Below are positions 15,183 to 21,903 of a stretch of 22,877 nt of DNA, piece after piece. The stretch spans positions 1-22,877 of IMG/VR virus record IMGVR_UViG_3300002134_000143; one strand, 5' to 3'. Origin of the DNA: a virus. The translations under genes and the position numbers were made by a program. Below the pieces are notes generated by a model. The model searched no databases and was not told the DNA's origin. It saw only the letters and a list, made by a program, of their open reading frames with translations. Within the stretch, counting starts at the first letter, position 1, and the number at the start of each line of letters is the position of its first letter.

Positions 15183-15605
15183 GTGAAAACTCCAAACCTA
15201 ATGAAAATTATCTTACTTAGTACCACAGTACTTAGCTTCTTACTAGCTTACTTTCTTGAATTATCAATGGCGAACGCTGAACAGTTCTTAGCAATAGTTG
15301 CTGTACTGCTACTCGACGGTTTTTTCGGGATGATAGCTGGAATCAAACGTGAAGGCTTCAAGACGTATAAAGCCCTTAAAGTCTTAAAATCGATATTTAC
15401 TTGGGAACTTATACTAACAGCCATCCTGATGATAGAAAAAGGATTCCCAGGAACAGGGTGGTTGAGTGAAACAATAGTAACACCGTTTATTGTATTTCAA
15501 CTAATGTCAGCACTTAAAAATGCATCAATGGCAGGATTTATCCAGAACGACTTGTTGAATCTTATTTTAGATAAGATAGACAAACATAAAGGAGATAGAC
15601 TCTAG
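15183..15605 (+). CDS. phage holin (Phage_holin_4-like)
   Basis: This 140-residue membrane protein begins five bases after the endolysin stop with a GTG; an ATG at 15201 would give 134 residues. Three or four hydrophobic segments are visible: IILLSTTVLSFLLAYFLE, FLAIVAVLLLDGFFGMIAG, FTWELILTAILMI and IVTPFIVFQLMSAL. The LLLDGFFGMIAGIKREGF stretch, an acidic residue at a helix end followed by a glycine-rich turn and a basic loop, resembles the toxin-secretion/phage lysis holin family. The position directly after an amidase endolysin fits. It would form the inner-membrane lesions that release the endolysin. Family assignment is from layout and partial motif only. Confidence 0.7.
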   Translation: MKTPNLMKIILLSTTVLSFLLAYFLELSMANAEQFLAIVAVLLLDGFFGMIAGIKREGFKTYKALKVLKSIFTWELILTAILMIEKGFPGTGWLSETIVTPFIVFQLMSALKNASMAGFIQNDLLNLILDKIDKHKGDRL

Positions 15606-15607
15606 AG

Positions 15608-15895
15608 GTGGAAAAGCAAGAATTAAACAGCAGTCCATCAAGCTTTTTAGAAGTATTCCTTTCTAAACTGAAAGAACAATCCTTCACGATAGTTTTAATG
15701 CTAGGAGTTATATACTTTCAGAATAAAATGTTTCGAGAAAGAATCAGTAGACATGAGACTATTGAAGCAAAACAAGAACTCCTAATTGAAAAGATAAACC
15801 AGGAACAAAAATCACAGAGTTACGAAAGAGAGAAATATCTTATAGAACAAAAAGATTTTTACATTCAAAGAATTTTAGAACTTAAAAACAAATAA
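15608..15895 (+). CDS. membrane-anchored coiled-coil protein, possible inner-membrane spanin
   Basis: A GTG start three bases after the holin stop gives 95 residues. One hydrophobic segment at about residues 26-41 (FTIVLMLGVIYFQNKMF) is followed by a highly charged helical tail with heptad character (IEAKQELLIEKINQEQ, YEREKYLIEQKDFYIQRI). A short cytoplasmic end, one membrane helix and a long periplasmic coiled coil are the features of Rz-type inner-membrane spanins, and the gene order endolysin, holin, spanin is common. I see no lipoprotein gene nested in or next to it that would be the outer-membrane partner, so the call stays tentative. The exported proteins at 9331-13953 might supply that function; this is speculation. 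Confidence 0.55.
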   Translation: MEKQELNSSPSSFLEVFLSKLKEQSFTIVLMLGVIYFQNKMFRERISRHETIEAKQELLIEKINQEQKSQSYEREKYLIEQKDFYIQRILELKNK

Positions 15896-15900
15896 AGATT

Positions 15901-16818
15901 ATGTCAGAAGAGGTAAACAAATCAATAGGTGATGAAAACCTAGGAGCATCTGCAAACGCTAGCGCTGGAACAGAAGTAACAGACACATCTGTAGCAGCAG
16001 GAGCTGAAGCTAATGTAGAAGTACACGCAGGTGTAGAAAACACAAATCAAATTGGAGATGTAACTATCTCTCAAGAAGCACACGCAGAAGCTGAAGTTCA
16101 TGCCGAAGCAGGAGCAGAAGCAGGCTTTGATGGTAGAAATGCTAAAGTAGAAGCTGGAGCAGAAGTTGGAACATCGGTAGAAGTTGGAGTATCTAACTCA
16201 GTAGAATATGGCGGTGTAACAAACACAACCGAAGTTCATGCCGGAGCACAAGCAAATGCTGGAGTATCCGTTGGTGGACAAGTTGGAATGGATGGAGCAG
16301 AAGGACACGCAGGAGCAGTAGCTGGCGCATCAGTAGGTGTAGGCGCATCAACTGGGACATACGATGAAAGTGGAAATGGTGCAGAAGCAGGAGCAGGTGT
16401 ATCGGTTGGAGTACAAGCTGGCGGTAGTGTTGGCGGTGGTGCAACGATGGATGATGGTGTTGCAACCGTTGGAGTTGATGGTAAACTTGCCCTCTTAGTT
16501 GGAGTTGATGTAGACCTTTCAGTAAGTGTAGATACTAAACCAGCACAAGAAGCAGCTCAGAAACTAGCAGAAGAAACTGCAGAAAAACTTAGATTAGAAG
16601 AAAATGCTAAAGCAGCCCAAAAGTTATTAGATGATGCAGCCGCAGAAACAAAAAGACAAACAGATGCAGCCGCAGCAGAATTACAAAGACAAAAAGACAA
16701 TGCCGCAAGAGAATTAAAAAAGCAGGCAGATGATGCAGCAGAAGCTTTAAGATTAAAAGATGCAGCAGACGCTTTAAAGAAAGCCGGTAAGAAAGCTAAT
16801 CCAAAAAACTGGTTCTAA
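15901..16818 (+). CDS. Ala/Gly/Val-rich repetitive protein with C-terminal coiled coil
   Basis: This 305-residue protein has no signal peptide or membrane helix. Residues 1-205 are a low-complexity beta-prone region in which short units such as VHAEAGAEAG, VEVGVSNSVE, VSVGGQVGMDGAEG and ASVGVGAS recur. Alternating small and Val residues suggest stacked beta turns or a fibre. From about residue 210 the sequence changes to an alanine-rich coiled coil (AQKLAEETAEKLRLEE, KRQTDAAAAELQRQKD) ending KKANPKNWF. Such a chain could form a trimeric fibre or a filament attached through its coil. I know of no function. It sits between a spanin-like and a holin-like gene, 5 bases after the former, so it may be a late gene for envelope or virion. 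Low complexity makes distant homology unreliable. Confidence 0.7.
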   Translation: MSEEVNKSIGDENLGASANASAGTEVTDTSVAAGAEANVEVHAGVENTNQIGDVTISQEAHAEAEVHAEAGAEAGFDGRNAKVEAGAEVGTSVEVGVSNSVEYGGVTNTTEVHAGAQANAGVSVGGQVGMDGAEGHAGAVAGASVGVGASTGTYDESGNGAEAGAGVSVGVQAGGSVGGGATMDDGVATVGVDGKLALLVGVDVDLSVSVDTKPAQEAAQKLAEETAEKLRLEENAKAAQKLLDDAAAETKRQTDAAAAELQRQKDNAARELKKQADDAAEALRLKDAADALKKAGKKANPKNWF

Positions 16819-16870
16819 ATGAAAAAAGCATTCAAATTTTGAAACCCATTTATAAAAAAGTAAAAACATT

Positions 16871-17122
16871 ATGAAATTAATCAACTGGCTTTCAGGCCTA
16901 CTAAAAGATGAAAAAGGAACTCCCTCTTCAAAACGCTTTATAGGAATACTATCAGGTATATCTTTATGCGTAACGCTCTTTGCAAATCAATTCACAGCTG
17001 AAGCAATAGCACCATCTCCTGTTTTAATAAATGCAGTAGCAGCTTTAGCATTTGGAGCTTTGGGACTAGCATCAGTAGATAAGATCTGGGGTAAAAAAGG
17101 AGATACTACAGAGGAGCAATAG
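16871..17122 (+). CDS. small two-helix membrane protein, holin-like
   Basis: This 83-residue protein has an N-terminal amphipathic stretch (MKLINWLSGLLKDEKG) and two membrane segments (IGILSGISLCVTLFANQF and INAVAALAFGALGLASV), followed by a charged tail (DKIWGKKGDTTEEQ). The layout parallels the protein encoded at 14009: both begin their first helix with IG-x-LS and end the second with GL/GI-A-S/G-V/L-D/E-K. A holin, antiholin or membrane scaffold is plausible. A 52-base AT-rich gap without a clear promoter precedes it. The next gene has its own promoter, which begins just after this stop codon. Confidence 0.65.
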   Translation: MKLINWLSGLLKDEKGTPSSKRFIGILSGISLCVTLFANQFTAEAIAPSPVLINAVAALAFGALGLASVDKIWGKKGDTTEEQ

Positions 17123-17125
17123 AAG

Positions 17126-17156
17126 TTGCACTCTCCGTATTTTTGTACTATATTTC
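17126..17156 (+). promoter_or_regulatory. Bacteroidota-type promoter for the membrane coiled-coil gene
   Basis: AAGTTG with TTG at 17126-17128, 20 bases, then TATATTTC at 17149-17156. Seven bases separate the box from the ATG at 17164, so the transcript is probably leaderless or has only a few bases of leader. Confidence 0.72.
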
Positions 17157-17163
17157 AAATAGT

Positions 17164-18312
17164 ATGAGAAAGATCCAACAGTACTTACTGCCCTCCCTTA
17201 TAGCAGTATCAGCACTTTCAGTATCCGCTTCCGCAGCATTCTACTCAGTCTCAGGACTAAGCAAACTCTTTGCCGGAGCCGCACTTGCTGTCATAATAAT
17301 GGCTGCTTCCTTAGAGGTAGCTAAACTAGTAATAGCTTCACTATTATACCAGTATAGAAAAACACTACCCAAATTCCTTAAATACTATCTATCAGTAGCT
17401 TGTTTTGTATTAATACTAATTACAAGTATGGGTATTTACGGGTTCCTATCTGCTGCCTATCAAAAAACAGCATCAGTATCGGGAACAATTGATGCTCAAA
17501 TAACGTTAGTGGAAACTAAAAGGGATAATATTAAAGAGCAATTAAACGTATTCAACACAGAAAAGGAAAGTATTAACAAATCAGTAACAGATTTAAGAAA
17601 TGGACTATCCAATAATGTTATAACATATACAAATTCAGAAGGACAGGTAATGACCTCAACCTCATCAGCTACCCGTAGAGCATTAGAAAAACAACTGGAT
17701 CAAGCGATTGAACGTCAGACTTCAATCAATACCCGAGTGGATGATCTAAATGAAAAATTATTTACATATGAAACAGAAATAGTAGAAGTATCTACTAATA
17801 ACGAGTTGACAAGTGAGCTAGGACCTCTTAAATTCCTTTCCGAGTTAACAGGTATTCCTATGAATAAAATCATTAATGTTTTACTCTTAATTATTATATT
17901 TGTGTTTGATCCATTAGCGATTGCTCTAGTAATAGCCGCTAACTTTGCTTTTGAACAAATCAAACCAGAAGAAGATGATTTATCCGATTTAGAAGGGACA
18001 ATAAATGATGGGTTAGATGAAATTGAAGATTGGGATGAGGGATTAGAAGAAATTATATACGGAAGTGACTTAGAAGAAGAAGATGATTTGTTCGATACAT
18101 GGTACGAGAATATGGAATTCCCCCTCCTGAATGAACCACTAATGCAAGCAGCTAAAGAGTACGAAGCTACAACCTCCGAGGAGCAGATTGTAGAAGAAGA
18201 AATACCTCAACTAAACATGGATATAGCTAAGGACTACATGCACGCTAGACCTGGATATAAACCACCCAACTCTATCCAGGCAGACGACGGTATGGGAGGT
18301 AAAGTCTATTAA
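17164..18312 (+). CDS. polytopic membrane protein with large coiled-coil domain
   Basis: From the ATG at 17164 this is 382 residues. A TTG at 17143 in frame lies upstream of the promoter box end, so it cannot be the start on that transcript. Three hydrophobic segments fill residues 8-98 (LPSLIAVSALSVSASAAFYS, FAGAALAVIIMAASLEVAKL, VACFVLILITSMGIYGFLSA). A coiled-coil segment of about 115 residues follows (LVETKRDNIKEQL to DDLNEKLFTYETEI), then a fourth membrane segment (IINVLLLIIIFVFDPLAIAL) and a strongly acidic C-terminal tail. I recognise this architecture from phages of marine bacteria but know no assigned function. The coil lies between helices 3 and 4, so it would be outside or inside as one large loop. 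A role in membrane takeover, lysis timing or superinfection exclusion is possible. Confidence 0.75.
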   Translation: MRKIQQYLLPSLIAVSALSVSASAAFYSVSGLSKLFAGAALAVIIMAASLEVAKLVIASLLYQYRKTLPKFLKYYLSVACFVLILITSMGIYGFLSAAYQKTASVSGTIDAQITLVETKRDNIKEQLNVFNTEKESINKSVTDLRNGLSNNVITYTNSEGQVMTSTSSATRRALEKQLDQAIERQTSINTRVDDLNEKLFTYETEIVEVSTNNELTSELGPLKFLSELTGIPMNKIINVLLLIIIFVFDPLAIALVIAANFAFEQIKPEEDDLSDLEGTINDGLDEIEDWDEGLEEIIYGSDLEEEDDLFDTWYENMEFPLLNEPLMQAAKEYEATTSEEQIVEEEIPQLNMDIAKDYMHARPGYKPPNSIQADDGMGGKVY

Positions 18313-18320
18313 TAGCCAAG

Positions 18321-18351
18321 TTGCTATATTGAACTAATTAAGTTATCTTTA
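18321..18351 (+). promoter_or_regulatory. Bacteroidota-type promoter for queF
   Basis: AAGTTG with TTG at 18321-18323, 20 bases, then TATCTTTA at 18344-18351, followed by a 29-base AT-rich leader before the queF ATG. I see no preQ1 riboswitch-like stem in this leader. Confidence 0.72.
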
Positions 18352-18380
18352 AAAAAGTATAAAAGTTATAAATCAAATAA

Positions 18381-19301
18381 ATGCAAGAACACAACAAAAA
18401 TCAAGAAGCAGTGATAGCTATTGCTGGGAAACATCTAGGACAAGTAGGAGGAGCAGGGTACAGCGATCAGTACAACCCAGACCTACTAGTAGCAATTCCT
18501 AGAAATCTAAACAGAGAAGCTTACGGTATCGACGAAGCAAATTTACCTTTTGTAGGAAGCGATGTCTGGAATGCTTACGAAGTATCCGCTATTACAGAAA
18601 CAGGAAGACCAGTAGTAGGTATGTTAAAGATAGTATACCCCTCAGACTCCCCTTTACACGTAGAGTCTAAATCTATAAAGCTGTATTTAAACTCCTTTAA
18701 TATGACAAGACTGGGGAAAACAGCAAAAGAGTGTATGTCCTTGGTAGAAGAGAGGGTAGTTAAAGACCTGAGTACTGCACTTCATACAGAAGTAGCTGTA
18801 AGATTCTTCGATACTGATTTCGGACCTCAAGCAGACTTTGGAAAAGAGTATATAAACATAAGTCGATTAACAGACTTAGACGAGGTGGAATTTAACGTAT
18901 TCCAATCAGACGCAAACCAACTAAAAAGTGTAGATGAAGAAGTTTCAGATACGGTAATAAAAGTACATTCAGATCTCTTAAGATCTAACTGTAGAGTAAC
19001 AAATCAACCGGATTGGGGTGATGTGTACATACATATGGAAGGAGTAAAAGAGCCAGATTACGCTTCTATTGCAAAGTACATAGTATCTCATAGACAGGTA
19101 TCTCACTTCCATGAAGAGATTGTAGAAATGATATTTACACATCTTACTGAAGCTTTTAATCCTAACAAGTTAATGGTATGTGCTCTATATACAAGAAGAG
19201 GAGGATTAGATATTAACCCTATCAGAGCTACTCATCAAGATATGATCCCAGCAGCCTTTATAGGAGTTGAGTTTAGAAATCGAAAAACACTTAGACAGTA
19301 A
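18381..19301 (+). CDS. queF: NADPH-dependent 7-cyano-7-deazaguanine reductase, long (bimodular) QueF
   Basis: QueF reduces the nitrile of preQ0 to the aminomethyl group of preQ1 with two NADPH. The 306-residue length fits the long type (E. coli, 282). Motifs in order: VESKSIKLYLNSF with substrate-binding Glu95, SNCRVTNQPDWGDVYI with nucleophile Cys204 and Asp211 (the Cys to Asp spacing of seven equals Cys190/Asp197 of E. coli), SHFHEEIVEMIF with His244-Glu245, and YTRRGGLDINPIRA. All catalytic residues are present, so it should be active. The N-terminal half is a duplicated, degenerate T-fold domain, as usual for this type. In the window queC and queD follow, so the phage makes preQ1 or a preQ1-derived product. 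Having queF separates it from phages that stop at preQ0. Confidence 0.93.
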   Translation: MQEHNKNQEAVIAIAGKHLGQVGGAGYSDQYNPDLLVAIPRNLNREAYGIDEANLPFVGSDVWNAYEVSAITETGRPVVGMLKIVYPSDSPLHVESKSIKLYLNSFNMTRLGKTAKECMSLVEERVVKDLSTALHTEVAVRFFDTDFGPQADFGKEYINISRLTDLDEVEFNVFQSDANQLKSVDEEVSDTVIKVHSDLLRSNCRVTNQPDWGDVYIHMEGVKEPDYASIAKYIVSHRQVSHFHEEIVEMIFTHLTEAFNPNKLMVCALYTRRGGLDINPIRATHQDMIPAAFIGVEFRNRKTLRQ

Positions 19302-19310
19302 AACATAAAG

Positions 19311-19341
19311 TTGCGATATAGAAAAATTGTTCGTATATTTA
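19311..19341 (+). promoter_or_regulatory. Bacteroidota-type promoter for the 19345 gene cluster
   Basis: AAGTTG with TTG at 19311-19313, 20 bases ending GTTCG, then TATATTTA at 19334-19341. The ATG at 19345 is three bases after the box, the same gap as at 4829-4833, so the mRNA is probably leaderless. Confidence 0.72.
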
Positions 19342-19344
19342 GGT

Positions 19345-19617
19345 ATGGAGAAAAAGAAATATGTCTATGTGCCCAAAGTATACGAGCAACGAACTGTATA
19401 TGACTTAGAAATGCAAGACGATGACGGGAGTATTAGTGTATGGAGATATGATAAGAAGAAAAACCCATACGGACCTTATCAGACAACTACAAAATATCCA
19501 ATAGGTCATAATTTTAATCCGGAAGCAAAAATTCCAAAAAGTAAACAGAAATACGTAAACCCAAAAACGGGAAAAGAAGTAAGTTACGCCCGAGCAAAGA
19601 ACCTCGGACTTATATAA
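19345..19617 (+). CDS. small basic hypothetical protein
   Basis: From the ATG at 19345 the product is 90 residues; an upstream TTG at 19327 is inside the promoter and is rejected. The protein is rich in Lys and Tyr (MEKKKYVYVPKVYEQ, KSKQKYVNPKTGKEVSYARA) with an acidic patch (MQDDDGSIS). The end KTGKEVSYARAKNLGLI could be a short nucleic-acid-binding or capsid-associated tail, but I recognise no family. There are no cysteines, signal peptide or membrane segment. It is the first gene of a tight cluster with the resolvase-like nuclease six bases downstream. Confidence 0.6.
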   Translation: MEKKKYVYVPKVYEQRTVYDLEMQDDDGSISVWRYDKKKNPYGPYQTTTKYPIGHNFNPEAKIPKSKQKYVNPKTGKEVSYARAKNLGLI

Positions 19618-19623
19618 AAACAT

Positions 19624-20055
19624 ATGATAATACTAGGAGTAATAACAGTAGCCCTTGTAGCTGCACTGGTTAATCTAGGGCTCTCCCTACGCGAAGCTAA
19701 AAGTCATATAAGAGAGTTAGAAGAGAGTTTTGCCTTGGAGAGAACCAAGATTAGAAAAGATGCACAGTTTAGATCTTCGGCAGTGAATTGGGGGAAAACA
19801 ATTGAGCATTTTGTACCGTTTATGACAGAATTTCCAATACCGCCGGAAGATGTAGTATTTTTAGGAATGCCTATAGACTACGTAGGGTTTACAAACACCG
19901 GAAGTAAGACTAAATGCGAAGTACACTTTGTAGAAGTTAAATCAGGAAGTTCTTTCTTAATGGGTAAGCAGAAAAATATAAAAAAAGCTATACAGGAAGG
20001 AAGAGTTTACTGGCATGAAGTAGCAGTAGAAAGTAACGCAGAAAGAGAAAAATAA
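19624..20055 (+). CDS. membrane-anchored Holliday junction resolvase-like nuclease (PD-(D/E)XK)
   Basis: This 143-residue protein starts with a membrane helix (MIILGVITVALVAALVNLGL, residues 1-20) and a short coiled coil (residues 22-46). The remainder fits the predicted Endonuc_Holl-type PD-(D/E)XK nucleases: NWGKTIEHFVPF with Glu61, FLGMPIDYVGF with Asp85, HFVEVKSG with Glu104 and Lys106, and MGKQKNIKKAI with Gln116. The Asp...Glu-x-Lys arrangement would bind the catalytic metal. Such nucleases may resolve branched recombination intermediates made by UvsX before packaging. The N-terminal anchor would hold this activity at the membrane. It overlaps the next gene by one base (TAATG), so translation is probably coupled. 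Enzyme class is a motif inference. Confidence 0.75.
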   Translation: MIILGVITVALVAALVNLGLSLREAKSHIRELEESFALERTKIRKDAQFRSSAVNWGKTIEHFVPFMTEFPIPPEDVVFLGMPIDYVGFTNTGSKTKCEVHFVEVKSGSSFLMGKQKNIKKAIQEGRVYWHEVAVESNAEREK

Positions 20056-20279
20056 TGACTTTAAAAAAACAATCTATAAGAAGAATCGAGGATGTTACCT
20101 TAAACGGAAAAGTTACTACTAAAGAAGAGCTTATCTTCGTAAGTACCGGCTGGGCAGAGAAGGAGGTAATATTGTTTAAGAAGGTATTATCGCAAGGAGG
20201 AGTATGTAGAATAGGCGGAGATCTACTTAAGGTAGATAAGGTAGAGCTGATAAGACCTATCAGCGATAGAAACATTTAA
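20055..20279 (+). CDS. small hypothetical protein coupled to the nuclease gene
   Basis: This 74-residue protein starts within the stop of the nuclease gene (one-base overlap). It looks like a compact beta protein: SIRRIEDVTLNGKVTT, ELIFVSTGW, EVILFKKVL, VCRIGGDLLKVDKVELIRPI. There is one Cys and no membrane segment. I do not recognise it. Coupling suggests that it acts with the nuclease, for example as a specificity or inhibitory subunit, but this is inferred from position alone. Confidence 0.6.
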   Translation: MTLKKQSIRRIEDVTLNGKVTTKEELIFVSTGWAEKEVILFKKVLSQGGVCRIGGDLLKVDKVELIRPISDRNI

Positions 20280-20284
20280 CCAGT

Positions 20285-20512
20285 ATGAAGCTACTTACAG
20301 AATACAACAACCTAACCGAGCAGGAAAAAGAAGAACTGCTTAACCTACTCTTCGCAGACGGATACACCTCAGATCTAGAACTTATGAGAGATTCCGAAAA
20401 AAATGTACTAGATCACGAGTGGGATACGATAATTAAAAAACTCGCAGGAGCTAGGCTAAGAATGACTCTAGAAGAAGAAAAAATAATAAAATCTGTTGCA
20501 AAAAGACTTTAA
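20285..20512 (+). CDS. small acidic helical hypothetical protein
   Basis: This 75-residue, mostly helical and charged protein (LTEQEKEELLNLLFADGY, HEWDTIIKKLAGARLRM, EEEKIIKSVAKRL) has no cysteine, signal or membrane segment. It follows the previous gene by five bases. It may be a small regulator or inhibitor, as such proteins are common in phage early operons, but nothing in the sequence proves it. The 3' end of the gene holds the TTG of the queC promoter. Confidence 0.55.
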   Translation: MKLLTEYNNLTEQEKEELLNLLFADGYTSDLELMRDSEKNVLDHEWDTIIKKLAGARLRMTLEEEKIIKSVAKRL

Positions 20513-20526
20513 AGTTCGTATATTAT
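20496..20526 (+). promoter_or_regulatory. Bacteroidota-type promoter for queC
   Basis: TTG at 20496-20498 (preceded by CTG rather than AAG), 20 bases ending GTTCG, then TATATTAT at 20519-20526. The queC ATG is 14 bases downstream. The box region repeats that of the SSB promoter. Confidence 0.72.
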
Positions 20527-20540
20527 AGTAATAAAAAAAG

Positions 20541-21407
20541 ATGGATAACCAGAAAAAACACGTAGTATTATCGCTTTCGGGCGGGATGGATAGTAGCACT
20601 CTGCTACTTAAATGTCTAAAAGAGTTTGACACAGTAACAGCTTTATCATTCGACTATGGACAAAAACATAGAGTTGAATTAGAAAGAGCTCAATCATTAG
20701 TAGATTATTTAAATAATAAGTGTAGCGATGAAGAGTGTTACGGAGGTTGTAGAATTAAATACCAAGTTATTAAACTAGATGGATTAGTTAACCTATTAGA
20801 TTCAGCTTTAGTAACAGGAGGAGATGATGTACCTGAAGGTCATTATGCAGAAGATAATATGAAAGCAACAGTTGTTCCTAACAGAAACAAAATATTTGCT
20901 TCTATTACCCAAGCCGTTGCTCTATCAGTAGCAAATAGGACAGGAGAGAATTGTGATATTGCAATGGGTATCCACGCAGGTGATCATTCAATTTATCCTG
21001 ATTGCAGACAGGAATTTAGAGATGCAGATGATGAAGCTTTTAGACTAGGTAATTGGGATGCCGAAAGAGTACATTATTGGACACCTTACTTATTAGGAGA
21101 TAAATTCACTATCCTACAAGATGGGGAAGTATTATGTGAAGAACTAGGTTTAGATTTTGATGAAGTTTATAAAAGAACAATGACATCTTATAAACCAATT
21201 CATATTCATGGTGGAGGGGGAGATGGATGGTATGCCGATTATAAATCAGCCTCTTCAGTAGAACGTATTGAAGCTTTTATGGCATTAGGTAGACCTGATC
21301 CATCACAATATGCTGATGAGAAGGGGGTTGTAGATTATGAAACAGCTAGAATTTACGTAGAACAGGTTCTATCAGAATATGAAAAAGAACAATTAAATAT
21401 AAAATAA
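20541..21407 (+). CDS. queC: 7-cyano-7-deazaguanine (preQ0) synthase QueC, lacking the usual zinc cysteines
   Basis: QueC converts carboxy-deazaguanine, ammonia and ATP to preQ0. This 288-residue protein has the PP-loop SGGMDSS at 13-19, FDYGQKHRVELE at 37-48, VVPNRNKIF near 111, and IAMGIHAGDHSIYPDCRQEF, the QueC signature. Typical QueC proteins end in a zinc-binding cluster of four cysteines. Here the matching region (TSYKP ... GDGWYADYKSASSVERIEAF, residues 215-246) has none, and no cysteine occurs after Cys199. An insertion at residues 59-70 (NKCSDEECYGGC) holds Cys61, Cys66 and Cys70 instead. The rest is intact, so activity is likely. It has its own promoter and is followed by a membrane protein, a thioredoxin and queD. 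Confidence 0.9.
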   Translation: MDNQKKHVVLSLSGGMDSSTLLLKCLKEFDTVTALSFDYGQKHRVELERAQSLVDYLNNKCSDEECYGGCRIKYQVIKLDGLVNLLDSALVTGGDDVPEGHYAEDNMKATVVPNRNKIFASITQAVALSVANRTGENCDIAMGIHAGDHSIYPDCRQEFRDADDEAFRLGNWDAERVHYWTPYLLGDKFTILQDGEVLCEELGLDFDEVYKRTMTSYKPIHIHGGGGDGWYADYKSASSVERIEAFMALGRPDPSQYADEKGVVDYETARIYVEQVLSEYEKEQLNIK

Positions 21408-21411
21408 TATT

Positions 21412-21648
21412 ATGAGCGACGGAATAACAGAAGCAAGACGAGGTACTTACTTTGATAACTCAACAACTAGAGGAAGTAAACCTAAACAGGAGGAACCTTC
21501 GAAAAGTACTACGGCTCGAGGCTGGTTTTTAAAATATGGACATTGGAGTTTCTTTACACTTTCCGTATTAGAAGCTCTTGCAGGGGATGGACTTATAGCA
21601 ATCGCTTTAATGATACTTTTTTACAACTACCAAACAGGTAAAAGATAA
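21412..21648 (+). CDS. small hypothetical protein with a hydrophobic C-terminal half
   Basis: This 78-residue protein starts four bases after queC. The first 40 residues are polar and basic (MSDGITEARRGTYFDNSTTR, SKPKQEEPSKSTT). The second half is hydrophobic: WSFFTLSVLEALAGDG and LIAIALMILFYNYQ, enough for one long or two short membrane segments, ending TGKR. I do not recognise a family. It may be an accessory membrane protein of the operon; no link with queuosine chemistry can be shown. Confidence 0.6.
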   Translation: MSDGITEARRGTYFDNSTTRGSKPKQEEPSKSTTARGWFLKYGHWSFFTLSVLEALAGDGLIAIALMILFYNYQTGKR

Positions 21649-21651
21649 TAC

Positions 21652-21903
21652 ATGAATAAATTAATATACATATCAGCCACATGGTGCGGACCTTGTAAGA
21701 CTTTTGGACCGATAATGGAACAAGTAGCTAACTCAGGAGTATCTGTAACGAAGTTGGATGCAGACAGAGACCAGCAAGCATTAGCTGACTACCAAGTACG
21801 AAGCGTACCAGCAGTAATTAAGGTAGACGGATCAGGAAAAATGATCGATAAGTTTATAGGAGTTAGATCAATGCAGGAAGTATTAAATTTCTATAATGGG
21901 TAG
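21652..21903 (+). CDS. trxA: thioredoxin (canonical active site)
   Basis: This 83-residue cytoplasmic thioredoxin has the active site ATWCGPCKTFGP (Cys12, Cys15), the strand VSVTKLDADR and the cis-proline SVPAV. It is about 25 residues shorter than E. coli thioredoxin, lacking the first strand and helix, as in many phage versions. It can reduce the shuttle cysteines of the class II ribonucleotide reductase encoded at 7378. The stop overlaps the start of queD by eight bases. It contrasts with the exported thioredoxin-fold protein at 13624, which has lost both cysteines. Confidence 0.9.
   Translation: MNKLIYISATWCGPCKTFGPIMEQVANSGVSVTKLDADRDQQALADYQVRSVPAVIKVDGSGKMIDKFIGVRSMQEVLNFYNG

Noticed and set aside
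16193-16465. Minus-strand 90-codon frame opposite the Ala/Gly-rich gene
   Set aside because: The His/Leu/Gln-rich translation is the expected complement of GCA/GGA/GTA-rich coding DNA.
16819-16870. Possible tiny gene (seven codons from the ATG at 16819)
   Set aside because: Too short to support; the gap has no hairpin, promoter box or ribosome site that would indicate a gene.
18352-18380. preQ1 riboswitch in the queF leader
   Set aside because: The 29 bases after the promoter box are almost only A and T and contain no stem or C-rich loop.
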